The notes under the pieces were generated by a model that saw only the letters and a list, made by a program, of their open reading frames with translations, was not told the DNA's origin and ran no database searches. 34,722 nt of DNA from a bacterium (GTDB lineage: Bacteria > SZUA-79 > Acidulodesulfobacterales > Acidulodesulfobacteraceae). The position numbers and the translations under genes are program-made. Shown piece by piece: positions 8,231 to 17,024 of this stretch (its first letter is position 1; each line of letters opens with the position of its first letter). The stretch is taken from assembly GCA_021811805.1 (NCBI GenBank), contig JAKAQA010000004.1, positions 1 through 34,722 of the forward strand, written 5' to 3'.

Positions 8231-9815
8231 GTATCAAATCAGCTTTATTAACAATCCCAAGTCTATCTTTTTTATTGTTTTTAAAAATTTCTATCTGCAA
8301 TCTTCGCAATTCATCCAAGTCTTCTTTTTTTATAATCTCAAAGTCCAATATTAGTGTTTTATTTAAATCGTTTGGTTCAAATTTCTCTAATCCATTTCCG
8401 TATTCTCTTTTCTCCCGGTCAAAAAGTTTTCTGGCAAATTCGGTATTAAGATAAATAAATAAAATATCTAAATAATTTTTCCCAAGTTCAGAAGGATAAA
8501 ATGAATGAAAGCAGGTGAGATTTTTACAATTGCTGTCGTTCCAAATAAATTTTAAACCATTTCGGCTGAAAACGGAAACCCATATTTTAGATACTTCTCT
8601 TTTTTCTATAGCATACCAAGGATTCCTATTTTTTGTTAAATATTTTTTGTGAATATTTTCCGATTCACCTTTTTTAATATATTTATTACAGATTTCATTC
8701 TCCAATTTTTGACCGTCAAAAAGATAAGTTTTTTTATTTTGTTCTACTAAGCGATTAAAATCATTTTTCGAAAATAATATATCTTTTATAAAATTTGCTT
8801 TTGTTATACAAGGGTATAGGCACCCATTGGGGATATTAAATTCTTCAACTTCTTTCGGCGTTAAAGTAAAATATTCATTTGAGCCTGTTGCAATTCCTCT
8901 TGAGAATTTTCCAATCTTTAAAAAAGAAATTAGGTTTTTCTCATCTTGTTTTTTATATTCGTTAAAATAATTTCTCCATTTTATTTTTGGATTTAAATCA
9001 TAATTATTCATCTGTTTCATCGGATATTCTTTTAAAAAATTAGATAGATTATTGAGTTGTTTAATATCCGAAATATTAAAAAAATTGACCGTAGAGCTTT
9101 TTTCGGGGTTCTTTTCCGCCAACATAATTAAAGATGTGGTAAGCGCATTATCAAAAACATTTTCTGTAAAATTAATATTTATTAGGTGTAGTGTTATTCC
9201 TGAAGCAACCAAATATTCCTTAATTTTTTCTCCATAATTTGCATTTAAAAATTCACTTGGAATAATAAACGCCAACTTCCCGCCATAGTTTAGAAGATTG
9301 ATTGATTTAATCAAAAACCAGCTATAAATATTATTTTGAATACTAAACTTAAAAAATGCTTTTGAACAAATTTTTTGGAAAATTTCCTCTTTATTTTTGA
9401 TAAAATGATGCTTATAATATGGAGGATTTGCAATTATTCCGTCATATTTTTTATCCCATGGGCTGGTAAGAAAATCTGATTCATTGATATTGACATTTAT
9501 TTTTAATTCGGAAACTATATTTTTTAATTCGGAAACTATATTTTTATCAATTTCCCAAAGGTCAAAATAAATATTTTTGCTTTTATTTCGATATTTTATT
9601 GTCCTTTCGAATATTCCTAATCCTGCAGCCGGATCAAGTATTGTTAAATTATCTTTTTTGGTATTCAAAATCCAATCGGCCATAAAACAGGCAATATTAA
9701 AAGGTGTAAAAAATTGTCCAAAAGAACGACGATATTTAATATCCGTTTTTGACAAATAGTTGTTTTCTAATTCGTTATCATAATTCGTTATCATAAAATC
9801 GTAATATTTTTCCAT
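8211..9815 (-). CDS. Gamma-class N6-adenine DNA methyltransferase (TaqI/AccI-like)
   Basis: 534 residues. Motif X-like FGQFFTP (32-38), motif I ILDPAAGLG (59-67) for AdoMet, and catalytic motif IV NPPYY (130-134), in the order typical of gamma m6A methylases; the C-terminal ~250 residues form the target-recognition part. It is convergent with the restriction gene and overlaps it by 20 bases. With the controller and nuclease it makes a complete type II system in which this enzyme protects the host DNA. The ATG at 9815 has AGGA/GGA upstream (rev. comp. of 9822-9830). A 21-bp tandem duplication duplicates NIVSELK (92-98 and 99-105) just before motif IV. Confidence 0.85.
   Translation of the reverse strand: MEKYYDFMITNYDNELENNYLSKTDIKYRRSFGQFFTPFNIACFMADWILNTKKDNLTILDPAAGLGIFERTIKYRNKSKNIYFDLWEIDKNIVSELKNIVSELKINVNINESDFLTSPWDKKYDGIIANPPYYKHHFIKNKEEIFQKICSKAFFKFSIQNNIYSWFLIKSINLLNYGGKLAFIIPSEFLNANYGEKIKEYLVASGITLHLININFTENVFDNALTTSLIMLAEKNPEKSSTVNFFNISDIKQLNNLSNFLKEYPMKQMNNYDLNPKIKWRNYFNEYKKQDEKNLISFLKIGKFSRGIATGSNEYFTLTPKEVEEFNIPNGCLYPCITKANFIKDILFSKNDFNRLVEQNKKTYLFDGQKLENEICNKYIKKGESENIHKKYLTKNRNPWYAIEKREVSKIWVSVFSRNGLKFIWNDSNCKNLTCFHSFYPSELGKNYLDILFIYLNTEFARKLFDREKREYGNGLEKFEPNDLNKTLILDFEIIKKEDLDELRRLQIEIFKNNKKDRLGIVNKADLILKNYLR
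9501..9541 (-). repeat. 21-bp in-frame tandem duplication inside the methyltransferase gene
   Basis: The 20-bp string starting TTTTAATTCGG at 9501-9520 recurs exactly at 9522-9541, a period of 21. In protein it gives two consecutive NIVSELK heptads in a helix between motif I and motif IV. It looks like a recent slippage duplication and keeps the frame. Confidence 0.8.
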
Positions 9816-9971
9816 TTATTCCGTCCTTTCCTGTCAATTATAGGCAAAGGTTCATTTAATTGATGTTTTTTGACGCGGTGCTTATAAGCATTATACTGCC
9901 AAATGACGAATTTTTCCATCAATTCGGCGTTCTTAATTCTTCACAGTTTTTATTAATGGTTATTAATAAAA

Positions 9972-9994
9972 AAGCCCTTAAATTTCAAGGGCTT
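9972..9994 (-). terminator. Rho-independent terminator of ssb
   Basis: AAGCCCTT (9972-9979) pairs with AAGGGCTT (9987-9994) across a 7-nt loop, and on the minus strand the stem is followed by TTTTTTATT. It lies 38 bases after the ssb stop codon. Confidence 0.75.
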
Positions 9995-10031
9995 ATAAAC
10001 TATATCTTTACATTTTGTTATAAGGTAAGGG

Positions 10032-10508
10032 TCAAAAAGGAATATCGTCGTCCTCGCTCGGCTGGTTCGATGTCCCGCCGGCATTTGCGGAACTGCCGCC
10101 GTTTTGTCCCGCATAGCCGTAATCGTTAGAGGCCTGTCCATAATCGGCATCCGCGGCTTCAGCGCCGCCTCCGCCGCCTTTGGCGCCGAGTAGGACGATA
10201 TTAGTCGCAATTATTTCCGAAATATATTTTTTATTTCCGTCTTTGTCGTCGTAAGATCGGTTGTTAATCCTGCCTTCCACGAATACCTGCTTTCCTTTGT
10301 TTAAATAGTTTGCAAGATTCTGCGCCATTTTTCCGAACAATACGATATTATGCCATGTCGTTTTTTCCGATTTATTGCCTGATTTATCGTTAAAATATTC
10401 CGACGTCGCAATGGAAAACTTTAGGATTGCCAGACCGTCAGGCGTGTATCTGAGTTCAGGGTCTTTGCCCAGATTGCCGATTAATAATACTTTGTTAAGA
10501 CTGCCCAT
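10032..10508 (-). CDS. ssb: Single-stranded DNA-binding protein
   Basis: 158 residues. The N-terminal ~110 residues are the OB fold of bacterial SSB (LNKVLLIGNLGKDPELRYT at 4-22, the TTWHNIVLFGKMAQ strand, VEGRI). A Gly/Ser/Asn-rich flexible linker and the acidic tip EDDDIPF follow; that tip recruits repair and replication partners. It binds single-stranded DNA in replication, recombination and repair. A strong GGAGG precedes ATG 10508. It is monocistronic, bounded by its own promoter (10564-10592) and terminator (9972-9994), and lies outside the defence island, so it marks the return to core chromosome. Confidence 0.97.
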   Translation of the reverse strand: MGSLNKVLLIGNLGKDPELRYTPDGLAILKFSIATSEYFNDKSGNKSEKTTWHNIVLFGKMAQNLANYLNKGKQVFVEGRINNRSYDDKDGNKKYISEIIATNIVLLGAKGGGGGAEAADADYGQASNDYGYAGQNGGSSANAGGTSNQPSEDDDIPF

Positions 10509-10563
10509 AAAACCTCCGAAATTTAATAAAGATTTAATATTTTAATAAAAGTTTCATAAAATT

Positions 10564-10592
10564 ATGATAATTTAAGTAATTTATTTTGGCAA
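10564..10592 (-). promoter_or_regulatory. Candidate sigma-70 promoter of ssb
   Basis: Read on the minus strand: -35 TTGCCA (10592-10587), a 17-bp spacer, and -10 TATCAT (10569-10564). The start codon of ssb is about 55 bases downstream. Confidence 0.6.
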
Positions 10593-10657
10593 GTTAAATT
10601 TCCGTTAAATTTCCGTTAAATTTTTATTTCGTTTTTATTTCATTTCCGTTAAATTTA
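10593..10657. repeat. 11-bp direct repeats next to the ssb promoter
   Basis: GTTAAATTTCC occurs at 10593-10603 and 10604-10614, a third copy begins at 10615 (last bases changed to TT), and a fourth GTTAAATTT at 10648-10656. The first three have an 11-bp period, about one helical turn, and abut the ssb -35 box. They could be stacked activator sites or an AT-rich upstream element. Confidence 0.6.
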
Positions 10658-10743
10658 GGTTATAAAGCCCGTTCAAAAGCCGTTTGCCGTTAATTAAATC
10701 CGGCGTATAGATATTTATAGATTGACACTTAGGTTGGCGGTTT

Positions 10744-10771
10744 TTGACTTTTTTTGGGATGATGATATAAT
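10744..10771 (+). promoter_or_regulatory. Candidate promoter of the minor-pilin operon
   Basis: -35 TTGACT (10744-10749), a 16-bp spacer, and a perfect -10 TATAAT (10766-10771). The first pilin ATG is at 10813, giving a leader of roughly 35 bases. Confidence 0.65.
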
Positions 10772-10812
10772 CAATATATAAAATAAAAATAGAATTTTTA
10801 AAATAAAATTTT

Positions 10813-11343
10813 ATGATCAGGAATAAGGGCCTATTAATAAAAAACCGCAGCGGCGCTTCTCTGCTGGAGGTTATGATCGCTATGGTTATTCTTACCGTCG
10901 GGTTTCTGGGAGTAATGGCTCTGGCAGTCGCCCTTACAAATAACAATGCTACGGCCGGCAAGATAAATACGGCTACGGCTATAGCGCAGGCCGAGGTGAG
11001 CCAGCTAAACTGCCTTGGGGTCAGCGGAATTAATAATAATTTAGCAAATTGGGGCATTGCCGCTCTACCAGGGACTTACACTTACACTGTTTCTCCAGTC
11101 GTATTGAATCCCGATTCTAGAAATTCGGTAAAGTCCTGTATAAATTCAGCTTTGACAGTAGGAGGTTCGGCGCCGGATTCTCCTGCACCTACAGGACTTG
11201 GCGTTACTCTTCCTTACACCGTTACAATCAATCTTTCCAATAATCCGAATCCTGCATCTACAACCGTAATAAATGCACAGGTTGAAGTCGGCTGGCAGGA
11301 TACGGGACAGCATCTTATAATAATGAACGATTTAATTTCATAA
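10813..11343 (+). CDS. pilV: Type IV prepilin-like minor pilin, PilV-like
   Basis: 176 residues. The N-terminus has the class III signal: a basic leader ending KNRSG, predicted cleavage by PilD after G14, then ASLLEVMIAMVILTVGFLGVMAL, with the conserved Glu at mature position 5 (E19) and the hydrophobic assembly helix. The globular part has two or three cysteines and is Asn/Ser-rich. It is a minor pilin thought to help prime type IV pilus assembly at the inner membrane. It is the first gene of a pilV-pilW-pilX-pilY1 run; the gap to the next gene is 20 bases. No clear Shine-Dalgarno at ATG 10813. The PilV name rests on order and N-terminal motif. Confidence 0.85.
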   Translation: MIRNKGLLIKNRSGASLLEVMIAMVILTVGFLGVMALAVALTNNNATAGKINTATAIAQAEVSQLNCLGVSGINNNLANWGIAALPGTYTYTVSPVVLNPDSRNSVKSCINSALTVGGSAPDSPAPTGLGVTLPYTVTINLSNNPNPASTTVINAQVEVGWQDTGQHLIIMNDLIS

Positions 11344-11363
11344 CTATTTGAAAAATTAACGCC

Positions 11364-12554
11364 ATGAGTAAAAAAATAAATTTTAATAAAAATAGACCGG
11401 TAGGGGTTTTAAAGAATAATAAAGGTTTGACGGCGGTCGAACTCATAATAGCCCTGGCAATTTCCGTGATAGTAGTCGCGGCGGCAGGATTCATTTTACT
11501 GACCCAATCAGGCGTAATAAGATTTAACAGGTCTGTTTCGACCGAACAGCAAAGATTGAATACGGCATTCAATACCGTAAGATATTCGCTGCGTATGGCG
11601 GGATTCGATTATGGAAACGGTTATTATGCTTATTCCCAAGGGAATCCCGTACCGTCGGTTCAAGTCGTCAGCGCGGCATACCCAAGCAATCCATACGAGG
11701 TTTTAGTCAGTTACAGCGCCTTAGTTAACGGTTCCAGCCCCTGTGTTTTAACGCCTAACGCAAATTCGAACTCAAACTCGGCATCCGCACGATTTAACTT
11801 ATGTGCCAACCCAAACGTTCCCTGCTCTTGCAACATTAATAACTTTTATATAGGTCAGGTTATTAATGTTGAGAACCCGACGCCCCTTAATAATAATCCG
11901 CTTCCTGCCGCACCGATAACTTTTTGCGTTACAAACGTGTTAACTAATTCTAACGCTATAGTAGTAAATCCAGGCAACGGAAATAATCCCTGCGGCACTA
12001 ATAATCCTGTGCCGCCGAAAAGCATAGGCGGCGGAAACGTATCTTCCATAAATCAAATTTTATTTTATTGGGGAAATACCTCATATAATTTTAATGCTCC
12101 GTTCGATGTCCCGGGTAATTTATACGAGTGTACGTTGAGCAAGATATTCATAGAGCCGCCGGCGCCTGGAGCAGGCGGCGCATATACGCCGCCGCAATGT
12201 TCAAATACGATTACCCTCAGCGATTATATTAATAATTTTGCGGTTGCGCCTGAAGGATATAATTTTAACGGCCCGATGTCATATTACATAACTTCTACTT
12301 CGCCTGCCGGGCAAATTCAAGTTTATTACAGCAACGGCACAAATCAGTCGGAGCCTCCCTACTTAAATTTGTCCGTTACCGGCGAGTCTAACGTAGCGCT
12401 GTCCGATTCTCCGGCTTACAGCGTTAACGTGCCTTATAATTCTAATGCAGGCGGGGTCGGGGCTAAAGGAAACGCCGGTCAAATCGTAGGCAATAATGTT
12501 TTGAAAACGTTAAACTCAAGCCTATTTTTAAGGAACCTCTATTACGGCAGTTAA
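11364..12554 (+). CDS. pilW: Type IV prepilin-like minor pilin, PilW-like
   Basis: 396 residues. Leader peptide ends NNKG with predicted processing after G21; the mature protein starts LTAVELIIALAISVIVVAAAGFILL with Glu at position 5 (E26). The large Asn/Pro-rich globular part (residues 60-396) contains several Cys that could form disulfides outside the membrane, including a CSC pair (about 155-157). Size and position between PilV- and PilX-like genes fit PilW, a minor pilin of the priming complex. Nine bases separate it from pilX, so co-transcription is likely. Confidence 0.85.
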   Translation: MSKKINFNKNRPVGVLKNNKGLTAVELIIALAISVIVVAAAGFILLTQSGVIRFNRSVSTEQQRLNTAFNTVRYSLRMAGFDYGNGYYAYSQGNPVPSVQVVSAAYPSNPYEVLVSYSALVNGSSPCVLTPNANSNSNSASARFNLCANPNVPCSCNINNFYIGQVINVENPTPLNNNPLPAAPITFCVTNVLTNSNAIVVNPGNGNNPCGTNNPVPPKSIGGGNVSSINQILFYWGNTSYNFNAPFDVPGNLYECTLSKIFIEPPAPGAGGAYTPPQCSNTITLSDYINNFAVAPEGYNFNGPMSYYITSTSPAGQIQVYYSNGTNQSEPPYLNLSVTGESNVALSDSPAYSVNVPYNSNAGGVGAKGNAGQIVGNNVLKTLNSSLFLRNLYYGS

Positions 12555-12563
12555 TGCGATAAC

Positions 12564-13121
12564 ATGAAAAACAAAAATTTTATAAATATTATAACAAAAA
12601 ATAATCGGGGAATAGCCCTTGTAACGGTAATATTGGTTATCGCAATTCTGGGCATATTAGCGGCGGTAGCAATAGAAACAACCGGCACCGATATTCTAAA
12701 CGCCGGAAACTATACGTCGTCCGAGCAGACCTTAAATATATCTAACTCGGCTATGAATATCGTGCTTGCCCAGTTAAATACGAGCCAGCAGACCAATACG
12801 GGAATAGGCATGCCGTCTCCAAGTATATATTATTATACTATAAGCGGCAATAATACGGTACAGCAAAGTCCTACTTATATAGGATTGACCGCCGCAAATA
12901 TAAATTCTAATTTTTCGAACGCTTTAGGATTTGCTAACAACAGCGGTTCATTCGGTTTTGAGTACGAGGGGGTTTATGGGGGCGTTCCTGGATACAGCCT
13001 TAATTACCATTTTTATAACGGGCAGATAAACACTATAACCCAAAACCAAAACGGCTCAAAAACCGTTCAGACCGGAATGACTTTCAGTTACGGACCTATT
13101 CAGGTGGGATACAACCAGTAA
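12564..13121 (+). CDS. pilX: PilX-like minor pilin
   Basis: 185 residues. N-terminus KNNRG, predicted processing after G16, then IALVTVILVIAILGILAAVAIETTG. Unlike PilV and PilW here, mature position 5 is Thr rather than Glu; lack of Glu5 is a known trait of PilX/GspK-type tip subunits. The rest is an Asn/Ser/Tyr-rich pseudopilin-like domain. It sits third in the cassette, and a strong stem-loop follows it before pilY1, which may set the ratio of the minor pilins to PilY1. Confidence 0.8.
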   Translation: MKNKNFINIITKNNRGIALVTVILVIAILGILAAVAIETTGTDILNAGNYTSSEQTLNISNSAMNIVLAQLNTSQQTNTGIGMPSPSIYYYTISGNNTVQQSPTYIGLTAANINSNFSNALGFANNSGSFGFEYEGVYGGVPGYSLNYHFYNGQINTITQNQNGSKTVQTGMTFSYGPIQVGYNQ

Positions 13122-13152
13122 TAAAGGGATAACCACCCCGCCCTAATGTGCA

Positions 13153-13178
13153 CCCTTCCTTATTTTTATAAGGAAGGG
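13153..13178 (+). terminator. Perfect 11-bp stem-loop between pilX and pilY1
   Basis: CCCTTCCTTAT (13153-13163) and ATAAGGAAGGG (13168-13178) pair perfectly around a TTTT loop. No U-run follows (AGTTTAAGAAAC), so full termination is doubtful. It could be a partial terminator, an RNA-stabilising 3' end for the pilin message, or an RNase processing point. Confidence 0.55.
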
Positions 13179-13209
13179 AGTTTAAGAAACGGGGATTAAA
13201 GGTGAAGAT

Positions 13210-16200
13210 ATGAATAATAAAACAGGATTTTTTATGAAAATAATCCTTGCATTTATTTTATTAATCTTTTTTTTAGGTTCAAACTTTTTAGCGAATAAAA
13301 CTTATGCCTCCGATACCTCTTTGCTTACAAATCTTAACAACCCCAACGTTTTAATATTTTTGGATACTTCCGGTTCTATGATGTGGAACGAAGGTGTCGA
13401 GTGGAAGAGTTCTGCGACAAGCGGCTATGACTCGCCTGAATCCTGGAGCGGGGGAGGCAATTCTTTCGCATGGGCGCCGGGGTCTAACAGCGTGTTTTCA
13501 AAGATATACAACGCAAAAATGGCTATATCCGAGATTGTTACAGATTCTTCTTTTTCGAATCTCAATTTTGCGTTTGCGACGTTCGACCAAATAGACGCAA
13601 GCCAGACGAGCGGTACGGCGGGTCAATGTATATATTCAAACGACGGATCTTTTCAAAATCCTTCAAACGCCGCTTATTTTCCTTACAGCGGAAGCACAGG
13701 GACCGGAATTCCCGATGAAACCGGCGAATATTATTTAAGCGGGACATATAATTATAATAACAATTATCCATTTAATTCCGAATATTGTTCCGGCAATGCC
13801 GACGGAAGCGGATTGTATTTTATTTCTTACGATTATTCGCCTTATTTAGGCGATGTTGCAAACGGCACGGGCAATTCTCCATGGACTTTATACGTTCCTT
13901 TGACCGTAAACGGAAGCCTGACCCAGTCAACGACTACCACCGTAAGCTCAAATTCTAACAATTCGACCGACCCGTATTTCGACCCTTCAAATATTGCAGG
14001 CCCCGCGATAAATTATGTTCTATGGAATGCTAAAGATTACGGCAGTCTTAAAGACCCCGCAGGAAATTATGTCGCAGGTTTAAAGGCCGGAGGCGGCACC
14101 CCGACATATTCTATGGTTAAAGAGATGATAAAGTATTTTACCAATTCCCTTGCCTCCGACAGCGCAAAAGCCTGCCGCAGAAATTTTAATATAATTATTA
14201 CCGACGGAGAAGCAAACGATCCGTCAGCCGCCGATACTCCTAACGAACTGTATGATTTATATCAAAACGTGGATACGACCTATCCTATAGAAACATTTAT
14301 TATAGGATTCGGTTACAGCGGAGGAGTAAGCGGCCCGACTTATATCCAGCAAATGGCAAACGCCGGAGCCGGAATCGACCCCTCTAATTATTTCGTAAGT
14401 AACGGTTCGACCGTTTCAAATCCGTTGCAGTTTCAGGCAACGGCGGGCAGTTCTACTACGGCTTATACTCTTCCTTCGGCGGCATTTTCAACTGCAAACG
14501 GGGTGCTGGTGGGAGATACCGTTTCCGACGACGGCAGGCAGTCTTCCGATTGCGAAGCAAACAATACAAGTTCAACCGGAGAGCCGAGCGGCATATATTC
14601 TTCGGCAGGTTTCGACTGCGCCGTAGTAACGGGAATTTACCCTAACACGGATACTATTCTTTTATCAAATCCGCTTTCTAATTTTAGCGGAACGTTAACG
14701 GTTTCCGGTACGGTTTATTTAACGTTTAATTACAGCGAGTTAGTCAATTCGCTTACTACGATATTCGACCAGATTGAAGCGCAGCCCACTTCTTTCACTT
14801 CGCCCGTCGTCCATCAGGTTAATGCGCAAAACGGTAATGTTTATTATGCGGACTTTAAGGCTTTGAACCAGCCTCTATGGGGAGAGGGAAATATCTTTTT
14901 ATTTAAGTTGAATTCGCAGGGACAGTTAACAGGACCGAACGGTTCTGCCGTCAGTACCGGCGGCCAGATAATTACAAGCGATTCATACTGGGATAACGGT
15001 AACGGAGCGGGCGGAGAACTCCAAACCGAATCGCCCGCATCGAGATTTATAACCACGAGCGAAACGAATACTTCGACCGGTTTAAATGAAACGATCCCGT
15101 TTAATATAAGCAATGTTTCTAACTTAGAAACGTTGCTCGGATTAAATTCGACAAATTATGCCTCGGTTTGTCCGGGCTCAACATCTGAAAGCGCGTGTGC
15201 CGACGATATAATAAATTTCGTATTAAATCCTGACAGCGCGACGGACAACTGGAAACTGGGAGCAATATTCCATTCCGACCCCGTATTGATATCGCCGCCT
15301 TCTTATCCTTATTCAAGTTTGTCTTATCAATCGTTTAAGTCGCAATACGCCGAGAGGCAGATGGTTTTAGTCGTAGGAGCGAATGACGGTATGCTGCACG
15401 GATTCGATGCGGGAACGTGGGATAGTTCGACAAATTCTTTTACGGACGGAACGGGAAGCGAACTATTCGGATATATCCCGCCGGATTTTTTAGATACAAA
15501 CGGCGGTTCTTCTTTGCCTAAAATCACCTCATGGTATGAAACATCGGTTACTCAGCCTTCTATATATGAATTTGTGGATTCAACGCCTTCCATAAACGAT
15601 ACGTTCTTCGGCAATATTTTTAACGGTACGGCTAACAGCGTAGATACGTCCGTATATCCTATATCCGCCGGAACCCCCGTAAGCAGTTGGCATACGGTTT
15701 TAGTAGGAGGGGAAAGAGACGGCGGAACAAGTTATTATGCGGTAGATTTAACGAACCCCGGAAACCTTGGAAACGCTTATCCGACAGGATTATGGGATTT
15801 TTCCGATGCGTCCGCATCGACTGCTCCCATGGGCAATACATGGTCTGAGCCTTTAATGACTTATGTCTGCCTGCCTAATCCTAATTATAATTCAACCAAC
15901 GGCGGGACGGGAGTTTGCGGAAACAATCCCAATCCTCAGAGTCCGGTTGCAGCTCCTGAATATATCCAAACATATACGGCTTTTGCCGGAGGCGGATATT
16001 CGTCTAATAATACCGCGGGACAGGCCGTATATTCTCTATACGTCGAACCTAATCCCGTAAATACGGGAACCTCTGCGGCTCCTAACTATGTTAACGAACA
16101 GGAGTTATGGAAATTCGACAGCTCAAACGATTCGCATATGACTTATTCTATTCCGTCCGCTATTGCTCCCGTAGAGAGTTCAGATTTTATACTTCAAGCT

Positions 16201-16953
16201 TTTTATGCGGGAGATTTGGGCGGACAGATGTGGGCATTTAATATACCCTTCGGAGAATCGCCGCAGGGTTCGGGAAATACTCAAAATTGGACGGGTTGCA
16301 GGGTTTTTGCGTCCAATCAAACGACCGCGCCTTTAAATATTTTTTTTCCTCCCGCTGTTTCTTATGACTCAAGCGGCAATTTATGGCTGTTTTTCGGCAC
16401 GGGCAACAGGGAAAATTTAACCGAGGTTATTACTGCCAGAGATAACGAATTAATCGGATTAAACACCGTAGGAACTCAGGGGACGGGAGAATGCGCTAAA
16501 TCGGGTCCGTATAGCGAAACTAATCTAACCAATGCGACGGGAACAAGCGGAATCGGAACACTGCCGGGTTCGAGCGCAGGGTGGTATATTAATTTAAGCC
16601 AGGGAGAAAAAGCGGTCGGAACCGCTCAGGTATATGACGGCGTTGTATATTTCGTTACATACACTCCTTCCGCAACGGCCAACGCCTGCGGTTACGGAAC
16701 CGCCAATTTGTATGCTGTTTATTATCTTAACGGAGGCGGAACTATAACGACGAGCGGGGGTACTACAACTATCTCCAACACGGCGGGCGCGGGCGCATCG
16801 CAATCAATGGCCATAGGAAGCGGCGTTCCTTCCTCTCCGGTAATTTCAAACGGCAATTTAATAGTAACGACATCGACGGGGGCGGTTTTAACCCAAAAAA
16901 TACCCTCTCTTCCGTCAAAGCTGGTACCGACTTCATGGTTTCAACTGCCGTGA
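13210..16953 (+). CDS. pilY1: PilY1-like type IV pilus tip adhesin
   Basis: 1247 residues. A Sec signal peptide (about 1-34, hydrophobic core MKIILAFILLIFFLGSNFL, cut near TYAS). The first mature domain is von Willebrand A-like: VLIFLDTSGSMM, with the metal-site residues D52, S54 and S56, then NFNIIITDGEAND further on. The C-terminal half carries the PilY1 beta-propeller signature: HSDPVLISPP, VLVVGANDGMLHGFDAGTW (about 717-735), LVGGERDGG and repeated G-G-Y/F blades. PilY1 sits at the pilus tip, helps extension and adhesion and can sense surfaces. AAAGGTG precedes ATG 13210; a second in-frame ATG (M9) is possible. Very rich in Ser, Thr, Gly and Asn. A cytoplasmic diguanylate cyclase gene lies 4.6 kb downstream but not in the operon. 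Confidence 0.92.
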   Translation: MNNKTGFFMKIILAFILLIFFLGSNFLANKTYASDTSLLTNLNNPNVLIFLDTSGSMMWNEGVEWKSSATSGYDSPESWSGGGNSFAWAPGSNSVFSKIYNAKMAISEIVTDSSFSNLNFAFATFDQIDASQTSGTAGQCIYSNDGSFQNPSNAAYFPYSGSTGTGIPDETGEYYLSGTYNYNNNYPFNSEYCSGNADGSGLYFISYDYSPYLGDVANGTGNSPWTLYVPLTVNGSLTQSTTTTVSSNSNNSTDPYFDPSNIAGPAINYVLWNAKDYGSLKDPAGNYVAGLKAGGGTPTYSMVKEMIKYFTNSLASDSAKACRRNFNIIITDGEANDPSAADTPNELYDLYQNVDTTYPIETFIIGFGYSGGVSGPTYIQQMANAGAGIDPSNYFVSNGSTVSNPLQFQATAGSSTTAYTLPSAAFSTANGVLVGDTVSDDGRQSSDCEANNTSSTGEPSGIYSSAGFDCAVVTGIYPNTDTILLSNPLSNFSGTLTVSGTVYLTFNYSELVNSLTTIFDQIEAQPTSFTSPVVHQVNAQNGNVYYADFKALNQPLWGEGNIFLFKLNSQGQLTGPNGSAVSTGGQIITSDSYWDNGNGAGGELQTESPASRFITTSETNTSTGLNETIPFNISNVSNLETLLGLNSTNYASVCPGSTSESACADDIINFVLNPDSATDNWKLGAIFHSDPVLISPPSYPYSSLSYQSFKSQYAERQMVLVVGANDGMLHGFDAGTWDSSTNSFTDGTGSELFGYIPPDFLDTNGGSSLPKITSWYETSVTQPSIYEFVDSTPSINDTFFGNIFNGTANSVDTSVYPISAGTPVSSWHTVLVGGERDGGTSYYAVDLTNPGNLGNAYPTGLWDFSDASASTAPMGNTWSEPLMTYVCLPNPNYNSTNGGTGVCGNNPNPQSPVAAPEYIQTYTAFAGGGYSSNNTAGQAVYSLYVEPNPVNTGTSAAPNYVNEQELWKFDSSNDSHMTYSIPSAIAPVESSDFILQAFYAGDLGGQMWAFNIPFGESPQGSGNTQNWTGCRVFASNQTTAPLNIFFPPAVSYDSSGNLWLFFGTGNRENLTEVITARDNELIGLNTVGTQGTGECAKSGPYSETNLTNATGTSGIGTLPGSSAGWYINLSQGEKAVGTAQVYDGVVYFVTYTPSATANACGYGTANLYAVYYLNGGGTITTSGGTTTISNTAGAGASQSMAIGSGVPSSPVISNGNLIVTTSTGAVLTQKIPSLPSKLVPTSWFQLP

Positions 16954-16984
16954 ATATAATTAATATAGCATGATTATTTTTTTA

Positions 16985-17000
16985 TTGTTTAATTAAACAA
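16985..17000. promoter_or_regulatory. 16-bp perfect palindrome before the small secreted protein gene
   Basis: TTGTTTAATTAAACAA is a perfect palindrome 24 bases before ATG 17025. It could be a repressor or activator site, or a short terminator-like stem after pilY1. Confidence 0.45.
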
Positions 17001-17024
17001 AAGCGCGTGTATTGGGAGAAAACT

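Larger units (their letters stand above)
10509..10812. other. Divergent control region between ssb and the pilin operon
   Basis: This holds the ssb promoter (minus strand), a block of 11-bp repeats, and the pilin-operon promoter (plus strand), each described separately. No coding frame is supported here. Confidence 0.6.
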
